Source of the DNA: Aaosphaeria pasadenensis
Lineage: Eukaryota; Ascomycota; Dothideomycetes; Pleosporales
Reading direction: 5' to 3'
DNA length: 64,000 nt
NCBI GenBank assembly: GCA_022813625.1
Contig: JAKLMB010000047.1
Span: 1,217-65,216, forward strand
Position 1 is the first letter of the stretch. Each line of letters begins with the position of its first letter. The notes beneath the pieces are model-generated. The model saw only the letters and a list, made by a program, of their open reading frames with translations, searched no databases and was not told the DNA's origin. The position numbers and the translations under genes are program-made. Of the stretch, positions 20,192 through 33,096 are shown in pieces.

Positions 20192-23161
20192 CTACCATGA
20201 GAACGTCATCAGGGCTGGGTTCAAAGCAATCGGTAGCAACAAATGGCTAACCGTAACTGTCGCCATCGGTAAGATAGCAACGAAATCCTTGATATGCCAC
20301 GAATAAGGCACGAATGGTGCGACGGCGAATGTGACCATCACCACGATTCCAATCAATGCGAAAGCTATGCTCCACTTGAAACTTTTCAAAACCTTGGGTA
20401 CCTCGAGGAAGAAATTTGAGAACTCGGCTTCTTTGGAGGTCGCGCCCCATGTCATGTCCACCTCAAACATGTGGGCAACGATCGCTTGAGAGACGTGGAG
20501 GGAGAGGCCGCCGAGGAAGATTGCGAGCATGAGAATCCACTTCATGTTTTCAAGAAGTGCGAAAATGAATGAATGTGTGCCAATGCGATAGCGCATCACG
20601 GCCAGCGCAATGTTACCAAGGCCATTGAAGACGATCACGATAGAGAACCAAACTTTCCTGCATCATCTATGAGTGAATGTGGAAACATAGGTAAGTTCAA
20701 ATACTCACCAGCTATCGATGTAATATTTGTCAAGGTAAGCATTGAACCAACCTACTGCGAAATAATTCGCTGTGGTCATGATCCATGCCGCACCTATCGC
20801 ATAATATGTGCCAATGTAAGAAATGATTGTAATCTTCGAAGTGAAGCGGATGTTGGAAAATAGAAATTGGCGGAACAGCTTCGTGAAAGGCCCCCGGACG
20901 AGCCAAAACCTCACTGGATAGAATAAAAGCTCGTTGCAGCCATATGCATATTTTTCCCAGCGGGCAAGTTCATCATAGACAGTTAGTGAGACTCCTTCTT
21001 TGAAACCTTCACCAGCCCATGATGCGAGCCGAATTATATATCCATTGACTTGAAGGCGAAGCGACATGTCGAAGTCTTCCGAAACATGGGACTCGGACCA
21101 GAACTTTTCGTAACCATCTTCGTCGAAGAAGGATACTTCCTGAATGGCAGACCAACGCAGTACGGCATTATGTCCGACAAAAGGAGCAACGTCGCCGTTA
21201 GAAACAGTGTACTTGATTGCTGTGTAAATGAGATTAGTAAAGAATGTGATACTAAGGAGATCAGCACTGAACTTAAATTTCCAAAGGGCACTTACCCATC
21301 CTCGAAGTAGTTATTCACGACCTGCATAACGCCAGATGAGAACTGCATGATTCCAACCTCAGGAGACTGTTCCATTTCACTACAAGCATCAAGTAGACAA
21401 TCCGCAGGGACTCTTGTATCAGAATCGATAAGCAGAATGTAATCGCCGACGCGTATGTTACCGTCCGCCCAAGCGCGATCATCCTCGAGTAACACTTCTT
21501 TAAGGCATCTTTCATACTCCCGCGCCTCATCATACTGACTCCAGTCTTCTCCCCTTGCAACTTCTGCGAGCTTAGCTTCAACTTTGTTCGACAGCTTTAG
21601 ACCGAAATTCATGTTAGAAGCCTTTTTGAATTTTCCCTTGCGGACGAACCCGCCGGAGCCATGCTGAGGCCTTGCTGTCCATCCAATGCCATGGTCCGCA
21701 TAATAGTCGATCCGCGCTTGTCGTTCTACTGGATCTAGAATCTGAAGACCATCGTCATTGATGAACATGTTGGCGGAACCACCTTGGAGTTCGTATGTCG
21801 ATATTGCCTGCTTGATAGACCTGATTGTGGGCGCGATGACAGCCGAGAGACCTTCTTTATAAACGGGGCATTGGATTGTGACATGTGGAAGTCTTTCAGT
21901 GAGTCGACGAGGAGGCATAGCGGAGTAGAAGCGGGAGTTTGCCGCCATCTGGCGAACGGGTCCAATGCACTGAGCAATACAACCCACGACAACCTGGGCG
22001 AAAAACTATTGGACCTTTTAGCACTTTGGCTGAATTACTCCCAAGTATCATGGGCAGGTAATAGAATACACATAATAAGATAGTGGTACACCAAGCGCGT
22101 GAAGCACCTACCAAAGTGAAAAAAACCTGGATTGGGACCAGTGCGAGCAGTGCAAGACGTAGATATCCCTTATCAACCATCGTTTGGATTGCAATCTGTC
22201 TCGACCCCGCCCCGAGCATGATTATGATGAGGCATAAAGTGCATGCAACAAGCACGGAGTTCATTATGTGGATGGGTCGTTCTTTTGAATTTAGCTCTCC
22301 ACTTTCCTCATCGAACCTTACACGCTCTTTCTTGGCCGCTTCTTGGGCGGGTTCTGGCTCGCCAGCCTTCCAAACAAAGTCCATTAACTCATCTTCGATT
22401 GACGTTACACGAGACATGATGTTTTGAGGGTCATCATCCCAGACGATAAGTAATGCCTCTGCGGCAATAAAAGCGGCGAAATGATTTTTTCGTGCTTTAG
22501 GAAAATCATCGAGAGTAGGGAGAACTTGAATGCGAAGCCCGTTGGACAAGGGGACTTCTGTGGCATTTGGAGACCACTCCAGGAAAGTTGATATAATCCG
22601 TGACGTGACCGTCATTGCGACCTGGACCTGATCAGAATCTCAATAGAGAGGCCCAAAGAGTATCGATCTTACCTGAATGTTCATTATTGAGCAGTAATAC
22701 GCAAATGATGAATGTGCCAATGCTGGAGGGCATGCTAGGTAATGGCCTCTCCTTTTCCTGATGAGGACGCCTTCAAGCTCTCCACTCGCATCCTTAATCC
22801 ACAATTTTCCGCATTGCTGTTGGAATAGATAGTTCGTCATAATTTCGTGTTTGATCTCATCTAAAATTGAACTGCTTCCGTACGATCTGGACAAAAGAGA
22901 AAGGGAATTTCGAATCGAGGTTTCTGTAACCGTTGCAGTTCCGCTCGCTGTAGCAGTCTGTGGTGTGGCGGATCCGGATTGCCATGGTGATAAGGGTGGC
23001 GGTAGCTGATTTAGAAGAATTGATGATGGATGATTGATGAAAGTTGGTTTTTGTGTCCCAATTATGGTCGTTACATTGTCCTGGGATGGGGTTGAAAGAG
23101 TTGAACGATCCTCTGCTGCGGACTCCATATCATGAGGTTTCTCATCTATAACGAAGCTCAT
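20192..23161 (-). CDS. Family 2 glycosyltransferase, multi-pass membrane (ZtGT2-like)
   Basis: Minus-strand join 22673-23161, 22112-22621, 21296-22005, 20709-21251, 20192-20657; about 905 residues. The acceptor after exon 1 could lie six bases earlier, giving 907. Topology resembles fungal GT2 synthases: a Ser/Thr-rich N-terminus, membrane helices near 285-335, a cytosolic GT-A catalytic domain, and several helices at the C-terminus. Catalytic features in order are PHVTIQCPVYKEG, a paired-Asp INDDG, the metal-binding DSDTRVP, GGFVRKGKFKKASNMNFGL, the acceptor-side SEDFDMSLRLQ, and ELARW where cellulose and chitin synthases usually have QxxRW. It resembles the surface-growth glycosyltransferase GT2 known from Zymoseptoria and Fusarium. 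The polysaccharide made is not established. A 44-bp intron at 21252-21295 removes an in-frame stop. Confidence 0.85.
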
Positions 23162-25214
23162 GTCAAGTAATTGATGCCTAAAGAGTATCTCCAGAGCCTA
23201 GGAAGATTTTGACGATGCTCAGTTAGTCCTGACACTTGACTAGGAAAGGGGGACGATTTGCGAGCGAATGGCGGGACAAGAAGAGAGGGAACGGATACTA
23301 AGAAAGATATGAGAAACTTTAGGTCAGACGCTGCGCATCAATCTCCTCCAGATTCAGTGTCGAACAAGCCTTCAATCATGAAACTCCAGCACGAAAAGCA
23401 GTTGCCAGAAAGAAATCAAGGGATGTTAGCCCTCCATGACAGAAGAGCATTTCCCGTATTGATCAATGGATACTGACGGTATCATTTGCCGTCCAAGGTC
23501 AGATACAAAGATTGAAGGATGTAAAGCTGCTCCCGAGCACTGACATGAGCAAGGTTCGATGACCTTTTACCAGGGACTTGCTTGCTAGGAAATGAAGTGT
23601 CTTACTTTATCAACAGTATGTGATTGAGACCACATAAACGCCAATCCGGCAGTGCGGCTTGTGATCCTTACACAGTGTTTCGGTTATGCTTTCTTGCAGC
23701 TGCTATCGCTCAGTAACTCCATAGTCGAGACCTAAGACTTCTAGTAATATCTAGTAGTCATGGCTGACGGTTACATGCATTGAATGCTGCGGCAAGGTTG
23801 GTCAGCTCCTAGTTGCGATTTGCCTTTGGGCTTCGCAATGAAGGAAACATCTGCCTCTGATGACCTTGTACAAACGGTGTTTGTCGTCGCTCAACCAGCG
23901 ATGTGATGATATGATTTGGGACAGGGAATGCCTGCTGCGACTTGCCTTTGGCAACGCTATTCGACTGAAGCGAGTCTGTCTAACGTAACATTCCTTCATG
24001 TACAACACCAAGCCCAAGCTGCAGCACAACAGCTGGTACAGCGGGAAATTCGCCAATCATATGAACATAAGATGTACTAGACACTTTTATAGACCAGTTG
24101 TACGGTACCAGGTCAAGCGAGATCATGCAAAGTACTCAGCTTGACGAGACTACCTTAACATCCAGCGTTTCATCCTTACCAGGTAGTTGGTTGTCCCTAT
24201 TAAGAGCAAAATGTGGCATTGAGCATGATACTATAGGTAGGCACTTTGTTTTGCCCAGCGGGGATCAATTGATTAAAAAAAGAATCCGTGTGATTTGCAT
24301 CCCGAAGGTCGGAAAGCCAGATAGCAGTGGCAAGATCTCTCACAATAGGTACACATAGATGAGACGAGACAGGCGTGGCCTTGCTGAAAGTATGGCAAAT
24401 CTACATCTCAAGTGATACTGACAGTCGAGATTGCCGTACTCTGAACATTCCCATCTGAGTGAGCACCTCTAGGCGTCAGATGTCCAAAGAACGTGATGTG
24501 TGTCATCGCTCTTAGACCTTGCATCGAGCTACGAAAACAATCGCACGCCACCACCATGAGTGTCTTTGAACGAAGCGACGAAGATGTACGTAATACGAAC
24601 ATTTATGAGCATGGCTGTGCGAATTGATGATTGCAAAATAGATTGGCCCGATACTGGACGGCGTGGCAGATATCGGGGCCAGCATTTGCTTTGAGAGTAT
24701 ACTTTGAAGCTACTCACTCGATGCACTCAAATACTGTGCGGGCCTCGAGTGTTAAATATGATTATGTATTCTTTCACACATTCCTAGAATCAGTGTCATA
24801 TGCGAGTAGCAGGTATGGTGACTTCCGAGCAAGTCAGCTGATAAGTAGATGGATCAAACATAAGGCTTAATGTGTCTTGATAGAAGCCCTTCAAAGAGAC
24901 TAGTTAATGTTCCACTGTACGACACGATCACTGCCCCATGAGTCATATTGAATGAAACGATGTCTCATTCAATTATCGAGCCCTTGACTAGAGGAGCATT
25001 TCTCCATCTTATGTGAATGGTTTGTTGAAGTCTAGTAGAGTAAGGTTTGCTTCCTAAGCAAGGAATATCATGATCAACATCCGATCTAACCATAGGAATA
25101 GAATAGCTTCAGACCTCCGATGCGCCAGCTGTTCTCCATTAGATGGCATACTCATTTGAAAAGTATCACACAGAATACCTCCAACATGAACGCCTCACCA
25201 GCCACAAATACGAA
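23162..25214. other. 2-kb intergenic stretch, no gene recognised
   Basis: The left part is the glycosyltransferase promoter. The rest holds only frames below 90 codons, with no known motif and no credible exon chain on either strand. I see no terminal repeats or transposon remnants. Confidence 0.5.
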
Positions 25215-26806
25215 TCAGAAACAGCCATTGTAACCAGCCTGTTGCCACATCTTAACGCTTTTGACCTCCATGCGCCCCCTTTCTCTCCACGTAGGATACC
25301 ACTGGTCGCGGGTCTGCCAGAAGTCTCTTCTGGCCGTCGGACTCGTATCGACCCAAGGCTTCCCCGATTTCCCGTCTTTGAACCAGCCATTGGTGCCGCC
25401 TACCGCCACATTGAGGATCAGGTAGAAATCCTCGTCGAAGGGGGCGGTGTTGCTGTTCTTGTAAGCCCACGGATTCTGGAACCTGGTGCCGTTGGCATCG
25501 GAGATGGGGAATCTTCCGTAGTCCCAGAACGGTTCGTCGAAATGCGTGTACATCACCTGCATCAGCCTGGTGCCAATGTAGGTAAAGATGTACTTTTCGC
25601 TCCACTGAATTGACCAAATTAACGCAAACTTAAAAAACGTCGATAATGTGACGGAAACGTACCTCGACTCCAAATGTATAGAAGTCATCGGAATAAGTAG
25701 TGTGTAAGACTTTGTGCTTGACGTTGTTGCGCCACCAACCGTCATTATCTGAGTTTGGACCAAAGTGCAATGCACTGCTGACGATGTTGTTTCCACCTTG
25801 CCCGAAGGTGTAATTGTTGCCTCTCGACTCCATGATATCAATCTCCCCGGACCGGGGCCACTCGCCGTAGACGCCTTTCTTAGGAAGCATCCAGATGGCG
25901 GGCCATAGCCAGTCTCCCTCAGGCAACTTTGCTACAACTTCAATGCGACCAAATTTGATCGACGCACCGAGCTTGGTGTTGATTCGACCCGACTTGACTG
26001 GGTTTACGATCGTTCCGTTGGTAGTGTTCGTGCCTGTGACGCAGTCAGTCCACCTGGGGCCGGTGCATCCGTGCCCTCGCAAGTCGATAACGGTGTCTTT
26101 TTCGATGAGGCGCCGATCTTGGATGGTAGGTTTGATTACGAGCCTTCCATTCTCAATGAATACGTTCTCATTCGAATTCGTCGTCATCTCAAATTGACCA
26201 TTGCTGTTACACAGTAAGCACATCAACACTGAAATATGCGAAATGGTGGGCTGTTCACCCGTATCCTCCGACTTCAACCTCTTTGGTCCATATTTTGTTA
26301 TTTAAACCTCGCGAGAAGTCCTCATCCAAGACCTGACAATATTTGTGCTGGGAGACTGCTCGAAGGCCCTCCCAGATCAATACGCCTGCGACACCAAGGC
26401 CGATCAATATACCGATGATTGGAATGATCGTGACCCATTTCTCTTTAGGGTCCCTCTTCTCGAGCCACGGTCTTTCGATCTCGCCCTTCTTGATGCGTCG
26501 ACTCCTGAAGTATTTCTCGCCGTTGGGAAGGTATAGACCGCTCGAGGACGCGGATGCAGGTTGATTTCTGGAATGAGACCCAGAAGCCGAGCCAGTTTGT
26601 GAATCTGACGTCGAGCCATTGACGGAGTCTCGTGGAGTCGATCCATACGGTGTTGAGAACGGATCCGCTTGCGATTGACTCGAGGGTCCGGCATTTGTTT
26701 CTTCCTTGCCGTTATCACCAGCTACTGGAGCTGTCTTTGGGGCGGGGGGCTGTAAAGTCTGCTCCTCAATAGGAGCAACATCATCGTGGGGCTCACTAGG
26801 ATTCAT
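25215..26806 (-). CDS. GH16 endo-beta-1,3(4)-glucanase-like protein, type II membrane
   Basis: Minus-strand join 26259-26806, 25663-26203, 25215-25604; 492 residues. The first 124 residues are a Ser/Pro-rich cytosolic tail ending in Arg/Lys. One membrane helix (about 125-147, VTIIPIIGILIGLGVAGVLI) follows, so the enzyme would be anchored with its catalytic domain outside or in the secretory lumen. The GH16 jelly-roll shows GRIEVVAKLPEGDWLWPAIW and the catalytic GEIDIMES, with nucleophile Glu about 303, Asp 305 and acid/base Glu 308, all present. Later parts ALHFGP, DFYTFGVEW and LILNVAVGGTNGW match laminarinase/GNBP-type GH16 rather than the longer KRE6/SKN1 proteins. Likely substrates are cell-wall beta-1,3-glucans, as hydrolase or transglycosylase. 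Several N-x-S/T sites are present. Introns are 54-58 bp and in phase. Confidence 0.9.
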
Positions 26807-27526
26807 GTTTGCGCTTCGTCAAGCCTCATTGACTTGGTCAGAACGGCGTTGAATGAATACGCTCCGTGAGTAGATTTGATGGGTGGGGGACAAGTGTCGA
26901 CCCATTATCCCTCATTCGGGCACCAGAACAAAATTGAGTATGTTCTGGTTATGTCTTATCATCTCGTCCTTGACTTCGCGAATCGACTGCGCTTATCAAT
27001 TCCAGTACCATTAACTCACCCGGTAGGTTGTACCAGCGAATCTGGCGATTGAATCCATGTAGGGATAGATCTAGCCTTCGAATCCAGACAAGGGATTGGC
27101 AAGTCTCATTGAATGTGGATATTCAGCGACAATTGGGATAGTGAAACCTGCGACAGCCACACACCGGATCAGGCACAAACAAGGGACATCGTGAACCCCG
27201 ATTCAGGAACCAATGCACCGGATCCCAGAACCAAGGGTTGATGTGCAACGAACCCTCATGTCGGTGAACACGTACAATCTATTTGTAAATAATATCTGTT
27301 CCAGTCCTTGGCAAAATTTTCCATCCCAACAGGTTTACAGGATTGTACCTGGAATTTGTGGATTCACGAATCCGTGAGCATTTGATGAAACCCGGTCTAT
27401 GATGACTCTGATAGACGGCCACGCTGCTCTACATGCGAAGCTGTCTTGCAAGTAAGCAACGAATCGATACACCGAAACCAATGCAACTTTCACAGCCCAA
27501 ACCTCTCCGCAATTGAAGGCGATCGG
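26807..27526. other. Intergenic, GH16 promoter and 3' flank of Mpv17-family gene
   Basis: No gene is recognised. The words GAATCCATG, CGAATCCAG and GATTCACGAATCCGTGA recur loosely. The last (about 27360-27377) is a nearly perfect inverted repeat around CACGAATCCGTG. No function is assigned. Confidence 0.5.
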
Positions 27527-28184
27527 TTAAGCACCCGCCACCAAGCTCAAGTAGATACTCCACCCCACACCTACCAAACATCCAGCGACGACCCTCTTCT
27601 CAACAGGAATCCAAAGGAAACTGATGAGCGAAAACGCAGGCCACAGCTTGTAACCGTCCAATGTGATGGGCCACAGCTTCTCTTGAACGTCACGTGCGAT
27701 GATATCCCACGGATTTTGCTTTCCCCCTACCGGCGCATTGACGTAACCCATGAAGACCAGGAAGAGGAGATTGTTGAGGACGATGGCCCCGAACGTCTGA
27801 TCGAGGAGAAACTTGATCAGGATGTTGCGCCCGCTAGTGCGGGTCTTGTACTGTGATTCTGGCGGTGGTTTGCCGTCAACGGTTGAGGATTTCGGGGGCG
27901 CTTCGCGGACGGTTGTCGGGAAGGAATCCTCGAGGAAGCGTTGCCAGATGATGTTTGGCGGGTTGCTGATGATGCTAAACGTGACGAACTTTGCGATGGG
28001 CCCGAAATCAAGGGTGAATGGTACCTGAGATCAATTTTAATACGTGCAATTGAAGAGTTTTAGTACGATTGAGCTGTATGAGACATACATTGTACTTGTA
28101 CGATGCGATCACTTGCGCCAAAACATTCGCAATGATGCTGAGCACAGCACCCTGCGCAGTTTGGGAGACGAGACTCGAACTCAT
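27527..28184 (-). CDS. Mpv17/PMP22-family membrane protein
   Basis: Minus-strand join 28089-28184 and 27527-28024; 197 residues. The family contains small four-helix proteins of the peroxisomal or inner mitochondrial membrane (PXMP2, Mpv17, Sym1). Seen features are QGAVLSIIANVLAQ in helix 1, FGPIAKFVTFSIISNPPN leading to WQRFLEDSFP, DQTFGAIVLNNLLFLVFMG in the middle, and the C-terminal signature KLWPITLDGYKLWPAFSLIS followed by FLWIPVEKRVVAGCLVGVGW. The WxxLxxxWKxWP-like core is the Pfam hallmark. The insert KSSTVDGKPPPESQYK is of the kind found in fungal PMP22-like members. An in-frame ATG at 28274 would add 30 residues before the usual start and is not chosen. The organelle cannot be decided from sequence. 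Confidence 0.88.
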
Positions 28185-30278
28185 GGTTTCCGGATTAAAA
28201 ATGAATTGGTCGGTGTAGTATCGGACGGTAAAGCAAAAGAAATTGTTTAAGAAAGCAATTGCACGCGATATCAATTTTTATATATGAAGATTTGTAATGC
28301 ACAGCACAGCACAGCACAGCTGGTAGTTGACATGTGGCCACTACAGCGGGGCGTGCTTATACTGGTAAAGTAGTCTACAGATTGCGTCAATCGTCTCCTT
28401 GACCTCTGACAGCAAATGCACGAGATGAAACGATGACATAATCCATCAGGGTTGCCTGAACATCGCTTGGCATTTAGTATACCCTTCAGGATATGTATTT
28501 ACTTTATTTGTTGTTGCAGATTCCGCTCGTATTGTTTCATGCACTTCTTTTGACAGGAACGAATGCTTGGTCGGAGAACTCTAGGAATTGTGTACTAAAT
28601 TCGGAAAGTATCATTTAAGGTGCAGACTCCTAAAAGATAATACGACCCTCATTCAATTATTCTCCGAAGCTTTCCTTAAGGAGCCAAGGCCGTTGCTATG
28701 GTATTGTTTTGTTTACAAGCGTTGATGTACGATGGCAGCCTGTATTGAGGTCGTGTAATTACGAGGCAAAGAACGATTTCGGGATTCGAGGAGCAAAAGT
28801 TCTTCTGGCCTCTTGATTTGCCAATGTTGAATGTATATTCAAGAAACAGTCTAAGCACGAAGTATACTTGATCAGCAAGCTCGAAAGCTCGAAAGTGCGT
28901 CGATGCTACTGTCTGGCCATCGACAAAGTCTTTGGACACCTCATATCTCGCCATCCTTGATACTGCACAAGCGCACCTGGTATTGACTTCTAATGCGATG
29001 CGGTCGCTTTTGAGCAAATTCCACCACGGCCCTTGTCGTATAAACAAATAAATCAACAACAAATCCTAAGGTCGCAAAAGCTGTTCGAAATCACGATTTA
29101 CGGGTCGATCAATGTAGGCCCTCAATTGCGCTGACTTGGTATTAACCCCACCTGACTTTGTTGGTTTCGCCGTCGACAACTAAACGGGACGATGCATTGA
29201 CTTTCGGTTGAGAACATGGTTGTAGGCCCGAACGATGTGCATAACAATAGCTTGGACGACGCGATCTCGAAAGCGGGGCAGATTTCTTTCCTTTTGTTTG
29301 ACAACTTTATACGAGAGTTCCCATTATACGAATTGGAAAGGCTGGAAGAGCGAACGACTCGTCCCCTATGGGGTTCTATTCCAGAACGCCAAAGCTCAGC
29401 GTACAATGTAATCGTGTAATTACACGACAACAACGAAAACCACAAGTGAATGCCGCCGCGTTAGTGGGTCAGCGAAGCCCCGTGTATTGCGCCGAGTTAG
29501 TGTCATGAATCCAACAACGAATGGATCTAGTGCATGGCGCCCGCTCGCCCTCGTGTTTTTCGCATGTGCCTGGCCGCCAGCGCGAGCTCCAATCATGCCC
29601 ACGGCTTGGATTCCGCTGATCCCGACTGTCGTTACCGTCTCGAGAGGTATTCCTGCAGAACGCTATGGAGAAATCGTGAATATGCATCGTGGCGACTAGG
29701 ATGTTGGCGGAAGACTAGTCGGCACAAGTCCGGTATTGCGATCTCGTTGAAGCTGTGTCAGGTAGTTCTCGGCAAAGCTGTACTTTCCAACCTTTCAGCC
29801 ATGAGCACTAATTCTTGCGCTGAATTAGTCTTCGAATCTCTGCAACCGTCGTTCTGCATAATCTCGACTGCATATGGACAAAGCCATTCGTATTGCGGAC
29901 AAGACTCCGAAATCGTCGACGTCAGTATACCGGCACAGTTGAATGCTTCTTCGAAGTCCCCGGTAGCCGAGCAAATTTCCCTTGTTGGCAAGATCTCAGA
30001 ACAGCAGAGACGGATCGATGTGTGTGCATGCCATCAGCCAGTGCTAAAGTTCGATTATGCTCCCGTTCGTCGGTCTGATGTGGTTGAATACGGATTGATG
30101 CGATTTCTCCCCCATGTACGCGGTGAGATGGATAGTTGTAGGACATCGGTTTGGTAGGCGTGGATCGTCCGGCGATACCTGTAGGTCGACATTATGATTG
30201 TGCATCGATGGCGGTCGTGTCCCCCCTGCATCTAGGAATTGTAAAGAGTCCCAATCTTCAATATGCATCCAAGCAGTT
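28185..30278. other. 2-kb intergenic stretch, no gene recognised
   Basis: The Mpv17 promoter lies at the left, with a tandem ACAGC x4 repeat at 28301-28320. The longest frame is 207 codons on the plus strand (29534-30157). It has a random-looking Ser/Cys/Arg-rich composition, no domain and no splice support, so I do not call it a gene. Nothing resembles a transposon. Confidence 0.5.
28301..28320. repeat. ACAGC tandem repeat, four units
   Basis: Four perfect copies of the pentamer ACAGC stand 117 bases upstream of the Mpv17-family start codon. This is a short microsatellite with no evident function. Confidence 0.85.
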
Positions 30279-30619
30279 TCATTTCGCCTCTTTCGCAGAT
30301 TCCCTTTCACGACGACGATCGGCAAATTTCTCAAGCTTCCTCTCCAATTCCTCCTTCCTGCTGACGAGTTGAGAGCGGACGACTTCGAGCTGGGCGATCT
30401 TATCCTCGGGTGTGGCCTGTCTGATCTCATGTTGTTTCTGCGCGGGAGAGAATGCAGATTAGCGACTGGAAGAACTGATAGTTAGAGTAAAACAATCAAT
30501 CGTACCTGTTTGAGCTCTTGGCTGCCTTTCAATCCAGCTCCATACAATGTTCCAGTGACTGTGATGGCTGTGACTGCACCAGTCATGATCCATCTGCGCA
30601 CCGCCTGCTGGGTAGTCAT
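30279..30619 (-). CDS. COX14-like cytochrome c oxidase assembly protein
   Basis: Minus-strand join 30506-30619 and 30279-30437; 90 residues. A short N-terminus leads into one transmembrane helix (about 8-30, containing WIMTGAVTAITVTGTLYGAG). A long charged coiled-coil tail with EDKIAQLEVVRSQL and RKEELERKLEKF follows. This matches the fungal COX14 Pfam family, small inner-membrane proteins that help Cox1 maturation; no cleavable presequence is seen. The intron (30438-30504) joins LKQ to KQHEIRQ in phase 0. Each exon alone is too short to stand out. The identification rests on the helix signature and size, so another single-span mitochondrial protein remains possible. It is head-to-head with HSK3. 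Confidence 0.72.
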
Positions 30620-31039
30620 GGTGGCGTTGATCGGCAGGGTCCGACGGGAGTGAAAACCTCAGATCGCGACAGAGACGAGGCACGCAGGAGGTCTTTATAG
30701 ATCTGGGGTTAGCAGGGTGCTCTTTGAACGTTGAAATAAAGATTGGGAGGAAGGAGAGATCGTTTCCTCCCGAACGACGATCGAGTTTACAACTTTTAGG
30801 TAAGAGGGAGCTCCACAGGCACGCGGATGACAGGGGAGGGCCAAGGCTAAGCTTTGTGAATTTGACATCTCCGCGGGAACATCGCGACATCTGCCCCCAC
30901 ACCCACACACGCGAACGCCTTCCCAGAACAAACAAAACAAAGGGAATCTGGTCCCTGCAACGAGTTACGACCGTCACTGCTCACCTCCCACGATTCCTTT
31001 ACCCGCGTTCCAATATAGGAACACTCTCGGCGATCCACG
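30620..31039. promoter_or_regulatory. Divergent promoter of COX14-like gene and HSK3
   Basis: 420 bases separate the two start codons, so both promoters and leaders are here. The right half is C/A-rich (CCCCCACACCCACACACGCG), as is common near fungal transcription starts. No specific operator is assigned. Confidence 0.5.
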
Positions 31040-31425
31040 ATGTCGAACTTCCAGCGTCCACAGACGAATTCCTCGCGCCTCAGCACGATGCCCTCGCAGA
31101 AACCCCGTCAGCTCGCACACCTGCAAGCACAGCTCGGCCAGTTGACAGCAAATGTCGCGGATCTGGAGAACCTGATGCGGATGACTGCGATTCAGGCGCA
31201 GAGCATGCGTGGGCTAGGGGGATACGCGGGAGGAATGTGAGCGGCCCATTCTCGCTAGATACCATTTCGAAGGGAGATATCCCAATTTGCCGTGCAGTTA
31301 GCTAATGGATTCGGGATCGCAGGTTCATGGCAGCGAGCAAGGTTCTTGGAGAAGAGACGGTGAAGGGAGGCGTAGAGGCTGGTGCCTCCGGGCAAACACA
31401 GGGACACAATCAAGAGAAATCTTGA
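31040..31425 (+). CDS. HSK3: DASH/Dam1 complex subunit Hsk3
   Basis: Join 31040-31236 and 31323-31425; 99 residues. The DASH ring couples kinetochores to microtubule plus ends. Hsk3 is one of its smallest, purely helical subunits. The family signature is plain at about 22-60: RQLAHLQAQLGQLTANVADL followed by ENLMRMTAIQAQSMRGLG. After the intron, MFMAASKVLGEETVKG completes the conserved C-terminal part. The tail GQTQGHNQEKS is variable. The join splits the ATG codon of the GGM-FMAAS stretch and keeps frame. An internal Met at residue 17 could also serve as start. The 86-bp intron has a GTGAGC donor, a TTAGCTAATG branch and a CGCAG acceptor. Confidence 0.85.
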
Positions 31426-33080
31426 AGCGAGCCAACGCATCAACAAAAGATGGGGGACAGATACAACAACACGATTAAGATTATAGGAGCAATTGGTGGA
31501 AGCGATCTGATACGGGAAGATTTCGACACGTAACTCCCAGCAAAAGATGGTGATGCTGATGCACAGAAATGGCGCAGGCATTCTGGGGAAGAGATAGGAT
31601 AATGCGGAGACTCTCCAGGATATTCGCCCTGATTAGGGCAGATACGATGCCCGGACTAATTATCGTGTCAATGGAAGAGGAAGGTCTTATCAGAAGTCGA
31701 GCATCAAGCGAATGAGATTGCCTATGCAGCGGTAGTTGTTGCCGAAGAGGACTGCAGATGATAGGGAATGCAGATGATGGACAGACAGAAGCAGCTACCA
31801 CAGTAGTAGACCAGTCCCATCAAGCATTGGGGGTTGGGCTAATCACCTTTTGCAAACATACTTTCCCCAGATATCACTTGTGGGGTATCGGACGAAATTC
31901 ACAGTTAGAGAGATAGGATAATAAGGGCTTCAAATTCAAGCTTACCTGATGAAGCATGTAGTATGAAGCATGTACCTGAAATTGATCGCCAGCTCTTCAT
32001 CAAAATGTCCCTGATAGTGATAGGGGGTCACACAAGCTTTAGCAGATGAGTGGGAAACCAAACTACAATCCGCTCGCATCCTATCAAATCGAATTCTTTG
32101 CCCGTCGTTATCTCGCATTACAAGATTTGTCTTTCGCTTCAGCGGCTCTCGGACGGCGGTTCTGATACGCATATGCAAGTCATTGCTCCCTCCCCTCTCC
32201 GCATTCAGATAAGATTGCTCCCCAGTGCCCTGATAGGAAGCTGGGTCTTGCACAAGAGGGCAGACCAAAGGCGATGGATGATAAAGAGTCGCCTAAAAAA
32301 TGGAAAAAAATGTGTCACCATGGGGCTTGAGCAGCCTTGTACTTGAGTTGCACGTCCAATAATCCAATAATGAGCAATCTGACCCCCAATCGCAACTGAA
32401 CTGGAACGAGAAGCTGCACAAGGCGTTATCAAGCTCGTCATGATAAGCTATCATTGCGAACTCTGCTGGCTTGCTGCCGCCTTCTGGGCTCCGACTCGAT
32501 GTTGATGGAAAACCTTTGAGTATAAAGAAAACGGTTGTCCCGCCCATCCACCCCCTGGGAAACTCGGTTGCCCTGCATAGGGGAGAAATAAGTTTTGGCA
32601 TCGCTAACCCTACGATTCGACTCCTCCGCTCCCGTCTCCGCTCCGCCCACACTCGGGTCACGTTTTCTCCCGTCCCTGCATTTGGATCTGCCAAGACAAC
32701 ACACGATGGAGTCTTCCTATTTACCAAAGGAGGGGTGGGACATTTGATATGGTATTCATTTCCTGGTTCAAGAGGGGGGAAACTTGGGGGATACCCACTA
32801 CTGCTGGTGGCTCCAGTGGGTAACTACTGAGAGCCTGGAAGGTGGAGGGTAATTACAACCAAGCACACACAAAGAATGGATTGAGGCATGGTGCCCATCT
32901 CTTCGACATACGGGGTCCTACAGTCTACCTACCGGCCGGACATGCGAAGCCATGGTCCGCATGAAGCAAGCATGGCAATTTCCGTATTGTTGAGGAGGGC
33001 CTGATACGAGTTGGACGAAGCAGATGGGGAAGGGAAATAGCGCACACGACTAGGGCCGCGAAGCAATCCACCCACCAGCA

Positions 33081-33096
33081 ACGACGACGTCGTCGT
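33081..33096. repeat. 16-bp perfect palindrome
   Basis: ACGACGACGTCGTCGT is its own reverse complement. It lies in a gene-free region and consists of inverted CGA/TCG triplets, so it may be a chance product of simple-sequence mutation. Confidence 0.8.

Noticed and set aside
28160..28190. GAGTTCGAGTCTC on the minus strand, like a tRNA B box
   Set aside because: It codes for the first residues of the Mpv17-family protein, and no A box, acceptor stem or anticodon arm fits around it.
29534..30157. 207-codon plus-strand frame
   Set aside because: No domain, no family pattern, erratic Cys/Arg/Ser-rich composition and no splice partners; probably chance.
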